A model generated the notes under the pieces. That model was not told the DNA's origin, searched no databases, and was given only the letters and a program-made list of their open reading frames with translations. The position numbers and the translations under genes are program-made. From Bacteriovoracaceae bacterium UBA6153 (GTDB lineage Bacteria; Bdellovibrionota; Bacteriovoracia; Bacteriovoracales; Bacteriovoracaceae), in contig DIUR01000001.1 in NCBI GenBank assembly GCA_002428265.1, positions 62,001 to 126,000 of the forward strand: a stretch of DNA of 64,000 nt, in the 5' to 3' direction. This document shows, piece by piece, positions 61,351 to 64,000 of this stretch. Position 1 is the stretch's first letter; every line of letters begins with the position of its first letter.

Positions 61351-62115
61351 ATGAAAATACTGGTAGTTACTAGCGAAGTGACCTTTGTACCCATGAATTA
61401 TAACCTCTTTTTAGAGGAGCTTTTTCAGGGAATCTCCAATGAAATAGATATCAATATCGAGCTGATTATCCTGAAAAACAATTCGCCCGCCTTAATAGCT
61501 AAGGGTCTGGCCCTAATGGTTATGGGTGCCCGTCATATTGGCTATAACCTTATTAAAAATTCTCTCATGGCCGTCTTTAAAGACCGCTCTGGCCTATGCA
61601 CTAAGTTTAAAATCCCCATGCATTTTTATGAAAACCCAAATTCTCCCGAGTTTTTAGAATTTGTAAAAAAACACCCGACGGATCTGATCTTGAATGCCAG
61701 GACACGCTACATTTATAAAAGCAAAATTTTAAAGCTTCCAAAAATAGCGGCCATCAATATTCATCACGGTCTCTTGCCAGACTACCGCGGAACAATGTGT
61801 GACTTTTGGGCCATCAAAGACCAGCGCCCGACAGGATTCACAGTACATGTCATGGATAAAAAAATAGATAACGGCAGAATTATCCGACGTGTCCAAACAA
61901 GTATTGAAGGCGATAAGCTGCGAAGAAATTTTGCCAACCTTATTGAAGAAAGTTCTAAAATTGAAGGAATAGAAGCAGCAAAACTCTTAAAAACCATCAA
62001 AAAAAATCAGGACTTACCGATAGAGACGGATAATATTTCATCTAATCCAGTTTATACTAAAAATCCTGATTTTTTTACAATCAGAAAGATGCTTCAAAAA
62101 GGTATTGAGTTATGA
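61351..62115 (+). CDS. Formyltransferase-fold protein
   Basis: 254 residues. The formyl-transferase core is visible with the catalytic triad in the right order: Asn136 and His138 in INIHHGLLPDYRG, and Asp173 in KKIDNGRII, with GFTVHVMD between. It lacks the C-terminal domain of Met-tRNA formyltransferase and its N-terminal 90 residues are unusual for the family (FLEELFQGISNEIDINIELI). It could formylate a sugar amine or an amino-lipid headgroup. Its TGA overlaps the next gene's ATG (ATGA). The BtaA-like enzyme nearby would give an amino acid headgroup, but the link is inference. Expected to use formyl-tetrahydrofolate. Confidence 0.83.
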   Translation: MKILVVTSEVTFVPMNYNLFLEELFQGISNEIDINIELIILKNNSPALIAKGLALMVMGARHIGYNLIKNSLMAVFKDRSGLCTKFKIPMHFYENPNSPEFLEFVKKHPTDLILNARTRYIYKSKILKLPKIAAINIHHGLLPDYRGTMCDFWAIKDQRPTGFTVHVMDKKIDNGRIIRRVQTSIEGDKLRRNFANLIEESSKIEGIEAAKLLKTIKKNQDLPIETDNISSNPVYTKNPDFFTIRKMLQKGIEL

Positions 62116-64000
62116 AAAAAATAATTGTTCACCATGGCTCTCCGGGATCGCCTAAAGATTTTGGCCATCTGAAAAAACAGCTCCCCGATTTTGAGTTACT
62201 GGAGTTTGATAGAGTCACGAAGTCCATGCCTGCTCATTTTGAATCGGCAGATTATCAACTAGGATACTCTTTCGGTTGTGTTGAAGCATTAAAGACAGCT
62301 GTCCAAAATAAAAAAACCAAAATGCTTATTCTCGTTGCTCCTTATATGTTTGTTCCTAAAAGACCTGGAGCACTTATGAAAGGGCTTTTAATAAGTGACC
62401 TGTTTAGAAACCTTGCCCTTCCAGCTCTTGCGAAAAAAAGTATTGAAAAAATGCTCAAAGAGAGCTCGCATCCAAAAAACATTCCTGATCATTATGAAAA
62501 TGATGCTAAAGAATATTTTAACTCTGAGAGACTAGCTCTAAGCATTCTTGAAAAAAATATTAAACATTCAGAAGTCGTTGCTCTCTTTGATATTCTCGTC
62601 GATAGAAAAACTCCTATTCTCATCATCATGGGTGAAGGAGACCAGACTTGTTACAAAGGCATTAACAAAGAACGACAGTTCAATCCACTAACCTCACTAA
62701 AAAATGCCACGATCAAAATGATTCCGGACGCAGGACACGCTCTGCTTTGGACTCACACACGTGAACTTGGTGAAATCATAAACAATGCACTGAACTCAGG
62801 ATTTACAATGAAAGATAAAATCAATTCTGCCTTTGGATACTTTGATGGCGTAAACGAAAATAATAACGTAGCGAGTTTCCTAAAAGATCATAAAAGTAAA
62901 TTTCCAATGAGAAATATCCTGACATGGGTAAACCCTGCTGATATAAAAAACTGGAATGGCGACATCAATACACCACTTCCTCACCAGTCGGTTAAAGTGG
63001 CAGAGCTTGATCATCTAGTGGCCGTGCTTGCAACTGAATTTAAAAATCAAGGAATCAACTCTGGCGACAGAGTTATTCTCTTTTTACCAATGTCTCTTTA
63101 TATGTATGCTTCAATGTTTGCCCTTCAAAAAATGGGTGCCATTCCAACATTTCTGGATTCATGGGCAAGAAGAGATCAGATGGGAGTCAGTGCAAAAGTA
63201 GCAGGGCCTCGCGCCATGATCAGTGCAGACAGGGCCTTTGCCTATCTTGCAGATGTTGCCGAGATCGCGCAAATTCCTATCAAGATTGTAGCAGGCGAAG
63301 TCACCTCAACAATTGCCTACACGGCCAGGCTCGAAGCTCTTTTACAGGGAAAAACTCCGGCCACTGATACACCTGTTGAAAAAGAACACACTGCTCTTAT
63401 TACATTCACAACCGGCTCAAGTGGAACTCCCAAAGGAGCTGATAGAAGCCATCGCTTCTTAGCGGCCCAGCACTATGCTTTAAATAGACATCTTCCCTAT
63501 GCTGATGGTGATAAAGACCTTCCGGTCTTCCCTATTTTCTCACTCAATAACTTAGCAGCTGGTGTGGAGACCATTATTCCGGCCATCGATGTAGGCCAGC
63601 CTGCAGCGACAGATGCCTTGGTTCTTTATGTGCAGATGAAATCAGCAGGTGTCACTTGTACAACTCTATCACCGTCACTGTTTAACGCTCTTGCTACTTT
63701 TTGTATTGATAAAAAATTAAATCTTGATTTCTTAAAACGTGTTGTGACTGGTGGAGCTCCGATCTCAAGAGACGATGTTGCCAGAATGAAGAGTGTTGCT
63801 AAAAATGCTGAAATTTTGGTTTTATACGGATCAACTGAAGTTGAACCCATGGCCCATATTGAAGCGGTTGAGATGCTCAATGAAGCACAAGACAGTGATC
63901 CAGAGATCGTCGAGCCAGGTGTAAACGTTGGAGCACTCGACGCGGGACTTCAGTATAAATTTATTCATATCGAAAAAGATGCTGTGTATGTTAAGTCAGC
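62112..64000 (+). CDS. Alpha/beta hydrolase fused to an OleC-like AMP-forming ligase (partial)
   Basis: 629 residues before the window ends. Residues 1-230 are a hydrolase: HHGSPGSP, nucleophile GYSFG (Ser53), and DAGHALLW supplying the histidine. Residues 255 onward are an adenylate-forming enzyme: GDRVILFLPMS, the phosphate-binding TFTTGSSGTPKGADRSH (432-448), DLPVFPIFSLNNLAAGVETIIPAIDVGQPA, VVTGGAPISRDDVARM and VLYGSTEVEPMAHIEA. These blocks follow OleC (beta-lactone synthetase) of long-chain olefin synthesis, and OleB-OleC fusions exist in some bacteria. ATG 62112 overlaps the formyltransferase stop. OleA and the C-terminal lid lie outside the window. Confidence 0.85.
   Translation, partial: MKKIIVHHGSPGSPKDFGHLKKQLPDFELLEFDRVTKSMPAHFESADYQLGYSFGCVEALKTAVQNKKTKMLILVAPYMFVPKRPGALMKGLLISDLFRNLALPALAKKSIEKMLKESSHPKNIPDHYENDAKEYFNSERLALSILEKNIKHSEVVALFDILVDRKTPILIIMGEGDQTCYKGINKERQFNPLTSLKNATIKMIPDAGHALLWTHTRELGEIINNALNSGFTMKDKINSAFGYFDGVNENNNVASFLKDHKSKFPMRNILTWVNPADIKNWNGDINTPLPHQSVKVAELDHLVAVLATEFKNQGINSGDRVILFLPMSLYMYASMFALQKMGAIPTFLDSWARRDQMGVSAKVAGPRAMISADRAFAYLADVAEIAQIPIKIVAGEVTSTIAYTARLEALLQGKTPATDTPVEKEHTALITFTTGSSGTPKGADRSHRFLAAQHYALNRHLPYADGDKDLPVFPIFSLNNLAAGVETIIPAIDVGQPAATDALVLYVQMKSAGVTCTTLSPSLFNALATFCIDKKLNLDFLKRVVTGGAPISRDDVARMKSVAKNAEILVLYGSTEVEPMAHIEAVEMLNEAQDSDPEIVEPGVNVGALDAGLQYKFIHIEKDAVYVKS

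Noticed and set aside
63161..63367. 68-residue plus-strand frame
   Set aside because: A shifted-frame shadow within the OleBC-like coding sequence, with implausible Cys/Arg/Ser-rich composition.
1..64000. CRISPR arrays, tRNA, rRNA or insertion sequences
   Set aside because: No regularly spaced repeats with unique spacers, no cloverleaf-like sequences with a CCA-type end, and no transposase or terminal repeats were noticed. The only tandem repeat is coding (47201-47332).

Overview
The window is about 64 kb of densely packed bacterial chromosome, AT-rich (roughly 40% GC by eye), with short intergenic gaps, operons whose genes abut or overlap by 1-8 bases, and many secreted proteins and lipoproteins of unknown function. 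Gene content (class Ia NrdAB, a DapD-type lysine pathway, a large U32/DUF3656 protein, LemA-TPM genes, a MASE1-CHASE hybrid kinase, HD-GYP proteins) fits a Gram-negative of the Bdellovibrionota, perhaps the Bacteriovorax/Peredibacter side. That placement is inference from gene content and base composition; there is no rRNA or tRNA gene here to settle it.

Layout. 1-5 kb: the tail of an unknown gene, a small secreted protein behind a perfect inverted repeat, a NamZ-like muramidase without signal peptide, an AT-rich orphan gene, then thyA-folA. 5-8 kb: a minus-strand run with a papain-like secreted protein, two TPM proteins and LemA. 8-16 kb: the U32 protein, an orphan RND pump, rluE, small secreted proteins, tapT and plsC. 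17-33 kb: two intact tyrosine recombinases flank ordinary genes (DedA, KamA-like, HtpX) and a minus-strand signalling run: mnmD, pseudo-receiver HD-GYP, hydrolase, two paralogous HTH proteins, a sensorless kinase and a FabK-like enzyme. 33-38 kb: a double-receiver protein and a MASE1-CHASE-PAS hybrid kinase. 38-47 kb: a split PuuD-like membrane protein plus cytochrome c, ribB, a YiiX-like lipoprotein, asd divergent from lysC-dapB-dapA-dapD, and a fatty acid desaturase behind a tandem operator-like repeat. 47-51.5 kb: a coiled-coil protein with 11-residue repeats, then nrdB-nrdA with candidate NrdR boxes far upstream. 51.5-55 kb: a giant GLUG-repeat lipoprotein.

The most unusual part is 55.4-64 kb. 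A minus-strand set (nitroreductase, BtaA-like SAM aminocarboxypropyl transferase, a 681-residue protein ending in a cyanobacterial-type acyl-ACP reductase, an extended SDR reductase and a diacylglycerol-kinase-like lipid kinase) faces a divergent pair: a formyltransferase-fold enzyme with its N-H-D triad, overlapping by ATGA with a hydrolase fused to an OleC-like AMP-forming ligase that runs off the window. Together they look like an unrecognised pathway for reduced or hydrocarbon-like lipids. This is inference and depends on what lies past 64000.

Regulatory signals visible directly: several strong intrinsic terminators; two perfect hairpins that contain the Shine-Dalgarno sequence of a secreted-protein gene; a perfect 14-bp-arm palindrome beside a recombinase gene; the 21-bp-phased TTGTSACAA pair before the desaturase; NrdR-box-like palindromes before nrdBA. 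GGCC appears several-fold enriched for this base composition.
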